From DVED01 sp963838375 (GTDB taxonomy: Bacteria > Cyanobacteriota > Cyanobacteriia > Cyanobacteriales > Geitlerinemataceae): a stretch of 64,000 bases of DNA. Where the stretch lies: assembly GCA_963838375.1 (NCBI GenBank), contig CAWIQY010000015.1, forward strand, positions 744,001 to 808,000, read 5' to 3'. The first letter of the stretch is position 1; every line of letters begins with the position of its first letter. Positions 24,306-32,257 of the stretch are shown here, one piece after another. Below the pieces are notes generated by a model. That model was not told the DNA's origin and did no database searches. It saw only the letters and a program-made list of their open reading frames with translations. The position numbers and the translations under genes were made by a program.

Positions 24306-25937
24306 ATGCAAAAACGTTTAACTAGTTCGGATGCAAATCAAATTCTATTGCTGAGGAGCGTGAGTTGGTTCGGCAGTCTCGGACTCCTGAGCGCCTGTCT
24401 GGTAGGCACTCAAACAGCGACCGCCCAAAAAGGCAAAACCCCTCTCGCCCCAGCCCAACCGAACTTAGAAGGAGTTCCCCTAGAAGCTGGGTTTGAATCT
24501 GCCCCCCTCCCAGAGAAGCTCCCCCCAGTTGAGAGCTATCCTGAAGTTGAGAGCTATCCCAAAGAATACATAGAACCCGCACCAGAACCCTATTGGGAAG
24601 AATCCGCTCCAGTCCCACAAGAAACGTGGGAAAATCCGCAACCGGAAGTTTATACCGAACCGGAATATACACCAGACCCGATCGAACCTCAACCTGAACC
24701 CGTCGAAGACTACAGCCACAGCTACATCGATTCCACCGATTACGATCTGGGCGCAACCACGCCCTACGACAATCCTCCCGCCGTCGTCTTACAAGAACGA
24801 TCGACCGGATGTAAGACAGTCATCTCCGGTGTGAGCGTTCCTGGTAGCGTCTGTGCCGCAGCCGAACCCGCACCCCAGAATACTCCACTTGCGGGAACCG
24901 CTCAGTATGCGGAAACCCCACAAAATATTCTCCTACCCGGCAACACTGCTGTTACTCCAAATAACGGACTTCCTAATACTGCACTTCCCCCTTACGGACT
25001 TCCTAATACTGCACTTCCCTCTTACGGACTTCCCAACGAAACACCTGCCTATCCAGTGGCAGTAGAAGGAACAACAGACTCGTACTCGAACTCGTACTCG
25101 AACTCATACTCGAACTCCACAGGGGAATCAGCATATACCAATTACCCCCTCGCTGAAGTGGCTTACCCCGTCTCGGAGTTTCCCGCCATGAATCTGGGGT
25201 TCTTCCAACTGGGGGCAAGTGGATTAGTTCTCGACACTCGCAAAGGTGATTCTAGCCCAGTTTATAGCCGGTTTTATAACCCCTCCGCCCAAGCCTTGCG
25301 CAATTCGAGTCTCCTCCTAACTAGCCTGCCGGGGAACGGTAACACGCGGATTATTTTTCCCTTAAGCATTCCTGCACCCATTAGTTCGGCATTTGGCTGG
25401 CGAATTCACCCGGCATTGGGAGGTGCCCGCTTCCACTCGGGAACTGATTTGGCTGCACCGACGGGAACTCCGGTGGTTGCCGCTTTGGCGGGTCAAGTGA
25501 CGGTGGCTAACTTTTTGGGTGGCTACGGTTTGGCTGTGGTTCTGCAACACGAGAAAGCGACAAAGGAAACGCTCTACGGTCACTTGTCGGAAATTTTGGT
25601 TGAATCGGGAGATGAGGTCGAACAAGGGGAAATCATCGGTCTTGTCGGCAGTACGGGACTTTCCACGGGACCTCACTTGCACTTTGAAGTTCGCAAAAAG
25701 ACGGCTGAGGGTTGGGCGAATCTCGATCCGGGCGGGCAACTGGAGTATGCTCTGGCGCAAATGGTGAATAATTTCCGGACGACTCAGGCAAATTCGTCTT
25801 TGAAACGGTTGAAGCGGGAAACGCCAGACACTAAATTAGATGAAAAATCAGTTGAGAGTGTAGATGTAGAAACTTCTGAAAATACGATCGAGGAGGTTTC
25901 TACTTGGGAAGAAGAAGATCGATCTAATCAAATGTAA
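24306..25937 (+). CDS. M23-family murein peptidase with long proline/glutamate-rich linker
   Basis: 543 aa. An N-terminal hydrophobic segment (LRSVSWFGSLGLLSACLVGTQTATAQ) works as signal peptide or lipoprotein signal. Residues about 40-290 are low-complexity: EPAPEPYWEESAPVPQ, a duplicated LPNTALPxYGLPN, and SYSNSYSNSYSNS. The C-terminal LytM domain starts at ISSAFGWRIHPALGG; zinc ligands are in HSGTD (about residue 377) and HLHFE (about residue 460), with YGHLS and GSTGLSTGPH between, so the active site is complete. It should cut peptide cross-bridges in peptidoglycan or activate an amidase, for cell separation or septum remodelling. A strong symmetrical hairpin separates it from convergent chlB. 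Confidence 0.88.
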   Translation: MQKRLTSSDANQILLLRSVSWFGSLGLLSACLVGTQTATAQKGKTPLAPAQPNLEGVPLEAGFESAPLPEKLPPVESYPEVESYPKEYIEPAPEPYWEESAPVPQETWENPQPEVYTEPEYTPDPIEPQPEPVEDYSHSYIDSTDYDLGATTPYDNPPAVVLQERSTGCKTVISGVSVPGSVCAAAEPAPQNTPLAGTAQYAETPQNILLPGNTAVTPNNGLPNTALPPYGLPNTALPSYGLPNETPAYPVAVEGTTDSYSNSYSNSYSNSTGESAYTNYPLAEVAYPVSEFPAMNLGFFQLGASGLVLDTRKGDSSPVYSRFYNPSAQALRNSSLLLTSLPGNGNTRIIFPLSIPAPISSAFGWRIHPALGGARFHSGTDLAAPTGTPVVAALAGQVTVANFLGGYGLAVVLQHEKATKETLYGHLSEILVESGDEVEQGEIIGLVGSTGLSTGPHLHFEVRKKTAEGWANLDPGGQLEYALAQMVNNFRTTQANSSLKRLKRETPDTKLDEKSVESVDVETSENTIEEVSTWEEEDRSNQM

Positions 25938-25952
25938 AAAGCTACTACGGTT

Positions 25953-25985
25953 AGATATCCGACTTCTTGAAGAAGTCGGATATCT
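25953..25985. terminator. hairpin between convergent M23 peptidase and chlB genes
   Basis: AGATATCCGACTTCTT, one base, AAGAAGTCGGATATCT: 16-bp perfect arms. No T-tract, so either a weak bidirectional terminator or a small palindromic element. Confidence 0.6.
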
Positions 25986-26013
25986 GGGTAATTGTCATTT
26001 AACCAATGACCAA

Positions 26014-27540
26014 TTATGCCCCAACAGCTTCTTTAGCTGCGTACATCACTTCCAGCGAGATTTCATTTAAACCCCGATCGCGAGCGAATTTTTCGGTATT
26101 TCGCTTCACTTTGCCTCGGACAAAACCCGGAACTTTATTTAATTCTCCTTGGGCTTCTCGCGTCCAATTCAAGTCCGATCCAGCAGAAATTCCTTTGTGA
26201 ATGGCTTCTTTGGTATCGTGTCCGCCGAAGATTTCCAAGAGGTGATCTTCCATGCCCAAAGTGAAGGAATTGTAGACCAAATCGGCAACTTGGTTTGTGC
26301 CTTCATACCCGAGGAAGGGTTTGTAACCGATGGGGAAGTTTTGGATGTGAATGGGGGCAGCAATGACACCGCAGGGAATATCCAAACGCTTGCCGACGTG
26401 ACGTTCCATTTGGGTTCCGAAGATGGCAGAAGGTTCGATGCGGGCGATCGCATCTCCGATCGCTCCGTGATCTTCGCTGATTAATACTTCGTCGCAATAT
26501 TCGCTAACTTGTTCCCGGAACCAGTCAGAATCGTATTTGCAATAAGTTCCCGCTAATACCACGTGGATGCCCATTTCCCGCGCTAAAATTTTGGTCATGG
26601 CGGCGGCGTGGGTGTTGTCGCCGAACACAACCGCTTTTTTTCCGGTGAGGTTCTGACAGTCGATCGATCGAGAGAACCACGCCGCTTGGGAGACGTACAG
26701 GGTTTGGTTGTTGATGTAGTCTTCGTAATCGACGGTTGCCCCTTGCGCGTTGATAACTTGTTGGATTTTGCGGATGCAACGTGCGGTTTCGACGACTCCC
26801 ATCGGCGTGATGTCGATATAGGGTGTGCCAAATTCCTTTTCTAAGTACCGCGCTGTCGCCATGCCAATTTCCCGGTAGGGAACTAGGTTGAACCAAGCGC
26901 GAGGTAAGTTTTTCAGGTTTTGTACCGATGCGCCTTCGGGGATGACTTCGTTGACTTCGATGCCTAAATCCGCCATCAATCGTTTCAACTCGGTGCAATC
27001 GTGTTGGTTGTGGAAACCCAGGGTGGAAATCCCGATGATGTTGACGGAGGGTTTTTCAGTTTTGCCTTGGGGAAGTTCGCCTTTTTTCTTGGCTTTTTCT
27101 AGGTAAAACTTGACGACTTGATCTAAAGTTCGATCGGCGGCTTGCAGTTCGTTGAATCGATAATGATTCACATCAGCGAGCATGACATCGCCTTGGGAAT
27201 CCATTTGCGCCCGATCGACGAAGTTTTGTAAGTCTTCTTGTAAGATACTGGAGGTACAAGTGGGGGTGAGAACGATTAAGTCGGGGTGTTCTTCCTTATC
27301 CTTGCGGGTGATGTTGTCTACCACCTTTTCTTGAGAACCCCGTGCCAAGACGTTACGATCGACGACGCTGGCTGTGACTGGGGTATAATTGCGTTCTCTC
27401 TCCAACATCGATCGCATGACGTTGAAGTAGTCATCACCCAACGGCGCGTGCATGATGGCATGGACATTTTTAAACGAACTGGCAATTCGTAGCGTGCCAA
27501 TGTGCGCGGGACCCGCATACATCCAGTAGGCTAATTTCAT
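26014..27540 (-). CDS. chlB: light-independent protochlorophyllide reductase subunit B
   Basis: 508 aa, full length. With ChlN it forms the catalytic part of the dark-operative reductase, fed by the ChlL iron protein. Signatures: MKLAYWMYAGPAHIGTLRIASSFKNVHAIMHAPLGDDYFNV, LTPTCTSSILQEDL with the cluster-binding Cys, TLGFHNQHDCTELKRLM, TPMGVVETARCI, VFGDNTHAAAMTKIL, and the C-terminal DLNWTREAQGELNKVPGFVRGKVKRNTEKFARDRG. chlL and chlN are not in the window, as is common for cyanobacteria in which chlB is unlinked. The 250-bp upstream region (27541-27797) is AT-rich and should contain the promoter; I see no confident box in it. Confidence 0.97.
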   Translation of the reverse strand: MKLAYWMYAGPAHIGTLRIASSFKNVHAIMHAPLGDDYFNVMRSMLERERNYTPVTASVVDRNVLARGSQEKVVDNITRKDKEEHPDLIVLTPTCTSSILQEDLQNFVDRAQMDSQGDVMLADVNHYRFNELQAADRTLDQVVKFYLEKAKKKGELPQGKTEKPSVNIIGISTLGFHNQHDCTELKRLMADLGIEVNEVIPEGASVQNLKNLPRAWFNLVPYREIGMATARYLEKEFGTPYIDITPMGVVETARCIRKIQQVINAQGATVDYEDYINNQTLYVSQAAWFSRSIDCQNLTGKKAVVFGDNTHAAAMTKILAREMGIHVVLAGTYCKYDSDWFREQVSEYCDEVLISEDHGAIGDAIARIEPSAIFGTQMERHVGKRLDIPCGVIAAPIHIQNFPIGYKPFLGYEGTNQVADLVYNSFTLGMEDHLLEIFGGHDTKEAIHKGISAGSDLNWTREAQGELNKVPGFVRGKVKRNTEKFARDRGLNEISLEVMYAAKEAVGA

Positions 27541-27797
27541 ACAGTTATTCCTCGTGTGAATTGAAAAGTACCCAGGAATCTTCGGAAAAAGAATGAATGG
27601 CGATCGTTATTGTCTCATCAGTTGAGGCAATACTAAACACGGGGAAATCTGAAGAAATTTGAACCCTTCTATACCGCTATTTCCCACTATGACTGGGATC
27701 TAGCCTAAAATTAGAACAACTCCTTTGTTGTTTTATGCAATTATTCTTAATAGTTTGCCATATTCGTTAATCATTAAGAAAAACAGGGCGATCGGGC

Positions 27798-28157
27798 TTA
27801 TTCTTCAATTTTTTGATAGAGTCGGCATCGATCGCACGGACCTTCGGGATTGACAGCACAGCGGATCAATTCCGATCGGGCATTGTAGCGGCACGTGGCA
27901 TCGCCGAGAACCCACCGCCCTTCAAAAAAGCTTTTTTCCTCCGGACGCTGGGCTGTTTGCACGTAGAGGGCAATCTTATGTAGATGGTAGCGACCTAACT
28001 TGAGCTGATATCGGTGACGGCGTTCGAGCACCGTATAAGTTTTGCCCTGCAAATCGAGATAGTGACCCGGTTGGGGAGTCCAGTCCAGATGGACGTTTCC
28101 CAGGGATTTGGGAGGTTTATTGAGGATAACCTCCGTGGGTAGAGAGTCAGGTTCCAT
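27798..28157 (-). CDS. DUF6464 family protein (119 aa)
   Basis: The C-terminal third has the family mark GDATCRYNARSELIRCAVNPEGPCDRCRLYQ: four cysteines (C-x-n-C-x6-C-x2-C) that could bind zinc or an iron-sulfur cluster. The N-terminal part GHYLDLQGKTYTVLERRHRYQLKLGRYHLHKIALYVQ is a small beta domain. The family is cyanobacterial and its role is unknown to me. A second, membrane-anchored relative with the same C-terminal motif lies at 34.3-34.6 kb and is broken. Start ATG at 28157; the next gene upstream is chlB's neighbour on the same strand but 730 bp away from crtD. Confidence 0.8.
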   Translation of the reverse strand: MEPDSLPTEVILNKPPKSLGNVHLDWTPQPGHYLDLQGKTYTVLERRHRYQLKLGRYHLHKIALYVQTAQRPEEKSFFEGRWVLGDATCRYNARSELIRCAVNPEGPCDRCRLYQKIEE

Positions 28158-28888
28158 AGTTCTAATGCGATCGAGTTTACCATTTTACTGTTTATACCGT
28201 ATAGCAATCCATCTCAAGCCGAAGCGTTTTTCGGGCTAGTTATAGCCAAAGTCATCTTCAGATGACGGAAAACCTCAACAGTCGTCTTTAGACGAGTTCA
28301 GCAGTGCGCCCGGAGATTAATCTCCGGGTGGGGTTTGGCACATCTCGAGCAAAGTACGCGATTCCTGCCAAACCCAGGGTTTCAAGCCTTCGCCGTTGTC
28401 TTGAGACAACTTTTGATGACTTTCTGAGTGAGTTTGGGCACATCTCGAACCCAGTACACCTTGTCAGTAATACGGATATCCATATTTATAAAGCCACGGT
28501 ATAACACTGTCAGTTTCGCATAATTCTTACTTGTAATCCCACAATTAATCGATTAAATTATGTTGATAAGTTCTGGGGTCATACAGCAACCACATGGACA
28601 CGAGGCTTCCAATTTCAGTCGATCGTAATGCTAATGTACAAACTGCTGATTTGTCTACATTTCGATTGATCTCAAAACACCTCCCAGGAATTAATTTCTT
28701 GGCTCATAGCTCAACTCATCTAAAGATGACTCAAAACTAGAAAGATTTCTCTGATTAGTCCGTGATTAGTCCATTTTAATGGATTTCAGCTATTAGCCTC
28801 GCACTTAATTGCGAGGCGAGATTAAAACTCAACTCGATCGAAAAATGGTGCATTTCATTCCTCAACTCCCCCGACAGAAAGAGCGATT
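28158..28888. other. 730-bp gene-free region with palindromes and a short direct repeat
   Basis: No convincing gene. It contains a perfect 20-bp palindrome CCCGGAGATTAATCTCCGGG (28309-28328), a near-repeat GTTTGG(G)CACATCTCGA at 28333 and 28432, and small stems such as TTGTCTTGAGACAA, CATCTTCAGATG, CGTCTTTAGACG and CATCTAAAGATG. CCCGGAG..CTCCGGG also forms the glpD terminator stem at 62.2 kb. The pattern looks like the remains of one or more small palindromic or IS200/IS605-like elements, or a structured RNA; neither can be shown here. Confidence 0.45.
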
Positions 28889-30454
28889 TTATCCCAGACG
28901 TGCCTCAATTTGACGAACGGCAGTCAGTGCCGAATAACTGACGCCTGCTGTACCTTCTCCGGGATGAGTCGAATCACCCACTAACCACAAATTTTCCATC
29001 GGCGTACGGTTGGCAAATCCAAACGGTCCAAAAGTCGAAATCCGCTGTCCAATCCCCCCTACGACACCTCGATCTCGTCCGGTAAAATGCTGGAATGTCC
29101 GAGGGGTTGCAGCTTCCATATGAACGATCGTTTCGGGAGTTAAATTAAAGTATTCACCGAGACGAGAAATTGCCTCTTGGGTATATTTCTGTTTGAGCGC
29201 TTCGTAATCTCCACAATTCCACCACTGGCGGGTATCGGTAAAGGATGAGGCGATAATGGTGGCTTTGCCTTGGGGGGCTTTTCCATCTGCGGATTGACTG
29301 ACGGAAACGAACAAAGAATTGTTCTCGCCGATGGGTCCTGTGGGATCGTAAAGAAACTGAAGATGCGGTGGACAATTAGACGGAATTGCGGTTTCCTCTA
29401 CCCCCAAATACACCACAAAAGCGCCAGAAGAGGGAGGCAGTTTCTCTACCCGATGCTTGTATCCGCGCATTTGAGGGGGTAAAACGTGGGATGGTGAATT
29501 TGAATCTTGATTCTTACCTGGATGTTCTAACAATTTTACCAAGTTTTGAACGGTAACGTTAGCAATGACTAAATCTGCCGGTTCTGTCCAAACTTCGTCG
29601 GTTTTCTGGTTGCGAATTTTGACCCCGGTGATGTTGCCTCCTGCTGTCTCCAGACCTTCCACAGTGTGGCGCATCAACAACTTGCCGCCATCCCGTTTCA
29701 GGGCAGATACGAGACGATCGCTCAACACTTGCATACTCCCTTTGGGGTGATATAATCCTTGTGGACTTTGCGAGACTCCCAGAGCTGTGGCTGCATACAG
29801 CAATGCTGTTTCTTCGGCGTCTACTTGGGAATAGAGCTTCAGTTGCAAGTCGAGAAATGTTTTGAGTCGATCGTCTCTATCTAATTTAAACCAGCGCAGC
29901 GCATCTCCCACCGTCCAAAAGGTAAACGGTGCAGTCAGGAGTGTATCCGGGCGCAATGCCTGAATGGACTGCCAAATATCCCACAGATTGCGCGGCGGCA
30001 ACACCGGATCTCGCTGCTGAAAAGCGAAGCTGTAGCGAAATAACCGACTCATCAGTTGCCAAAACGGTTCGCTGCCGGGAAACTGTCGCTGCCGTTCGGC
30101 TTGCCATTTGAGGGGATCGCGCCAGACGCTAATCGGTTCGGTTTCTCCAGGCAAATAGACCGCACAAGCAGGATCGCAGAAAGTCGCGTCGGGAAGAGGA
30201 ATGTCTAATTCTGAGAAGATGCGGTGGTGGATACCCCCCGGTTCCAATCCCGCGACTTGGGTTGCTCCGACATCGAAGGTAAATCCCCGTCGTTTGAAGG
30301 TGGAAGCACAGCCACCGGGGACGATCGCGCCATCGAATATTAATACAGAATATCCCCGATGAGCAAGTAAGGCTCCGGCGGTTAACCCTCCAATTCCCGC
30401 ACCAATGACGATCGCGCGGTGGGAGTGTTTATCACAACTGAGACGATCGGGCAT
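28889..30454 (-). CDS. crtD: carotenoid C-3',4' desaturase-like FAD oxidoreductase (probable CrtD)
   Basis: 521 aa, of the phytoene-desaturase superfamily. Rossmann dinucleotide site AIVIGAGIGGLTAGALLAHRG at about residues 14-34, followed by GGCASTFKRRGFTFDVGATQV; the C-terminal FAD-binding segment is MENLWLVGDSTHPGEGTAGVSYSALTAV. GLYHPKGSMQVLSDRL and RDRGVVGGIGQR are features of the cyanobacterial CrtD/CrtO-like branch. CrtD introduces the C-3',4' double bond in myxol glycosides. The name rests on resemblance to remembered Slr1293-type proteins; another carotenoid isomerase or saturase of the same fold (CrtH-like) is the alternative. Likely thylakoid or envelope associated. ATG start at 30454. 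Confidence 0.65.
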   Translation of the reverse strand: MPDRLSCDKHSHRAIVIGAGIGGLTAGALLAHRGYSVLIFDGAIVPGGCASTFKRRGFTFDVGATQVAGLEPGGIHHRIFSELDIPLPDATFCDPACAVYLPGETEPISVWRDPLKWQAERQRQFPGSEPFWQLMSRLFRYSFAFQQRDPVLPPRNLWDIWQSIQALRPDTLLTAPFTFWTVGDALRWFKLDRDDRLKTFLDLQLKLYSQVDAEETALLYAATALGVSQSPQGLYHPKGSMQVLSDRLVSALKRDGGKLLMRHTVEGLETAGGNITGVKIRNQKTDEVWTEPADLVIANVTVQNLVKLLEHPGKNQDSNSPSHVLPPQMRGYKHRVEKLPPSSGAFVVYLGVEETAIPSNCPPHLQFLYDPTGPIGENNSLFVSVSQSADGKAPQGKATIIASSFTDTRQWWNCGDYEALKQKYTQEAISRLGEYFNLTPETIVHMEAATPRTFQHFTGRDRGVVGGIGQRISTFGPFGFANRTPMENLWLVGDSTHPGEGTAGVSYSALTAVRQIEARLG

Positions 30455-30691
30455 AAATTCTTATTTAGTTTACATATCTTAATACTTATTGTATCTTAAA
30501 ATAATAATAAAAATCGATCGATATAGCTAACCGGGCGAAGAAAAAGGGCGAAGCACTTGTATCGAGTTTATGGGCTCGTGGATCGGATTGCTCGAAGCAT
30601 TAGCTTCCCCTCGTCCGGAATTTCTCCTACCTGCTGCGCGAGCTATGACAACACCGCGAAAATCGCTCAACCTTTTACATAACCAGATCGC

Positions 30692-31999
30692 ATGACTTTT
30701 ACGCTTTCCCGTTCCTCTGCTTCCTCCCTCAACTCCCCGACAATCCAGCATTTTCCCCAAGGTTTTACCATCATTGCCGAGCAAATTCCCGTTGATGCGG
30801 TGAATCTCAGTTTGTGGGCCAACGTGGGATCGGCAGTGGAACCCGATCGAATTAACGGTATGGCGCATTTCCTGGAACATATGGTGTTTAAAGGAACCGA
30901 ACGCCTAGAAATCGGAGAATTCGAGCGATCGATCGAAGAACGAGGCGCAGTCACCAATGCCGCTACCAGCCAAGATTACACCAACTTTTACATCACCACT
31001 GCCCCCAAAGACTTCGCCGAACTCGCGCCTCTGCAATTAGATGTGGTGTTCAATCCCCGCATCGACGAAGACGCCTTCGATCGAGAAAAATCAGTCGTTT
31101 TAGAAGAAATTCGTCGCTCTGCCGACAGTCCCCAGCGTCGCAGCTTTCAACGGGCAATGCAAGTGGCATTTGAGGCACTTCCCTATCGTCGTCCCGTTTT
31201 GGGTTCCGTCGAGGTAATCGAAGCCCTCACCGCCCAACAAATGCGAGATTTTCACGGAACTTGGTATCAACCGGGCGCCATTACCGCAGTGGCTGTGGGA
31301 AATCTGCCTGTTGAAGAGTTGATCGATACAGTCGCCTCCTCCTTTCTCGACACAGCCGGCGATCGTTTTTCCACCTCTGCCCCCAACTTCTCCATTCCCC
31401 AATTCCACACCCCAACTCCCGAGCCCTCCTTTGAAGAAATCGTCCGCCGCGAGTATGTCGATGAGAGTTTGCAGCAAGCGCGATTGGTGATGATGTGGCG
31501 AGTTCCGGGGATGATGCAACTGGAAGAAACCTACGCATTGGATGTGTTGGCAGCCATTTTAGGCAAAGGGCGCACCGGACGACTGATTCGCCAGTTACGA
31601 GAAGAAGAAGGGTTAGTTTCCAACGTCGGTGCGGGAAATATGAGCCATCGCCTTCAGGGAATTTTCCAAGTTTCGGCACAGTTACCGGAAGAAAATATCG
31701 AAGCGGTGGAAGCCAACATTGTTCAACACATTCGCACTTTGCAAACCGAATCCGTTCTCGAAGCAGAAATCGCCCGCATCCGCACTCAAGTTGCCAATCG
31801 GTTTATTTTCGGCAACGAAACCCCCAGCGCTCGCGCTAACTTGTATGGTTACTTTAATTCTACCGTCGGTGACTTGAATCCGGCGATCGACTATCCGACA
31901 ATCATTCAAAGTTTAGATCTGGCAGACTTGCAACAAGCCGCACAAGAATATCTCTCTCCCGAAGCTTACGGCATTGTCATCATTCGCCCAAAATCCTAA
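30692..31999 (+). CDS. M16-family zinc peptidase (processing-protease type)
   Basis: 435 aa, the half-size single-chain M16 type. The inverted zinc motif HFLEHMVFKG (HxxEH) is at about residue 68, with the third ligand Glu about 75 residues later in DREKSVVLEEI. The substrate-binding C-terminal half has the expected RxxxY-like segment (TGRLIRQLREEEGLVSNVGAG). Such proteins in cyanobacteria occur as active subunits, often next to a second inactive subunit; none is adjacent here. No signal peptide is seen. Start MTFTLSRSSASS at 30692; the frame upstream is closed. Confidence 0.88.
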   Translation: MTFTLSRSSASSLNSPTIQHFPQGFTIIAEQIPVDAVNLSLWANVGSAVEPDRINGMAHFLEHMVFKGTERLEIGEFERSIEERGAVTNAATSQDYTNFYITTAPKDFAELAPLQLDVVFNPRIDEDAFDREKSVVLEEIRRSADSPQRRSFQRAMQVAFEALPYRRPVLGSVEVIEALTAQQMRDFHGTWYQPGAITAVAVGNLPVEELIDTVASSFLDTAGDRFSTSAPNFSIPQFHTPTPEPSFEEIVRREYVDESLQQARLVMMWRVPGMMQLEETYALDVLAAILGKGRTGRLIRQLREEEGLVSNVGAGNMSHRLQGIFQVSAQLPEENIEAVEANIVQHIRTLQTESVLEAEIARIRTQVANRFIFGNETPSARANLYGYFNSTVGDLNPAIDYPTIIQSLDLADLQQAAQEYLSPEAYGIVIIRPKS

Positions 32000-32090
32000 A
32001 TCTGACAGTAAGTAACAGGTAACAGGGTAAAGTGAGTGGTTAGGGGTTAGTGGTAGGGGAGCCATTGCGGTGAGCCAGTCCGGTCTTGGA

Positions 32091-32135
32091 CGGCAGTTCC
32101 TCTACTTGGGGTCTCCCCAAGTGGAGGAACTGCCG
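32091..32135. terminator. 21-bp-arm inverted repeat downstream of the M16 peptidase gene
   Basis: CGGCAGTTCCTCTACTTGGGG, three bases TCT, then CCCCAAGTGGAGGAACTGCCG, with one G-T type mismatch. No T-tract. The right arm's core AGTGGAGGAACTGC is found again at 44490-44503 upstream of fraC, so this may be a copy of a dispersed palindromic element that now acts as a bidirectional transcription barrier. Confidence 0.6.
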
Positions 32136-32228
32136 TGCGGGTTGAGCTGAGATTAAATTTAACGGATCGGAATACTTTCAGCCAAACCCGCCCTTACAGA
32201 ATTTGTCCTAACGACACATCGCTTAGCT

Positions 32229-32257
32229 ATAACTATTAACTATTAACTATTAACTAT
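32229..32257. repeat. heptameric repeat TAACTAT, four copies
   Basis: Runs into the 3' end of the FAD-dependent oxidoreductase gene (stop at 32254). Same STRR class as the arrays at 13.2, 21.8 and 23.4 kb but with a different unit. Confidence 0.7.

Noticed and set aside
25953..25985. possible transcription-factor operator for chlB
   Set aside because: It lies at the 3' end of chlB between convergent genes, so a terminator or palindromic element fits better.
28304..28504. 66-codon frame in the palindrome-rich region
   Set aside because: Runs through palindromes and a repeated word; no protein-like character.
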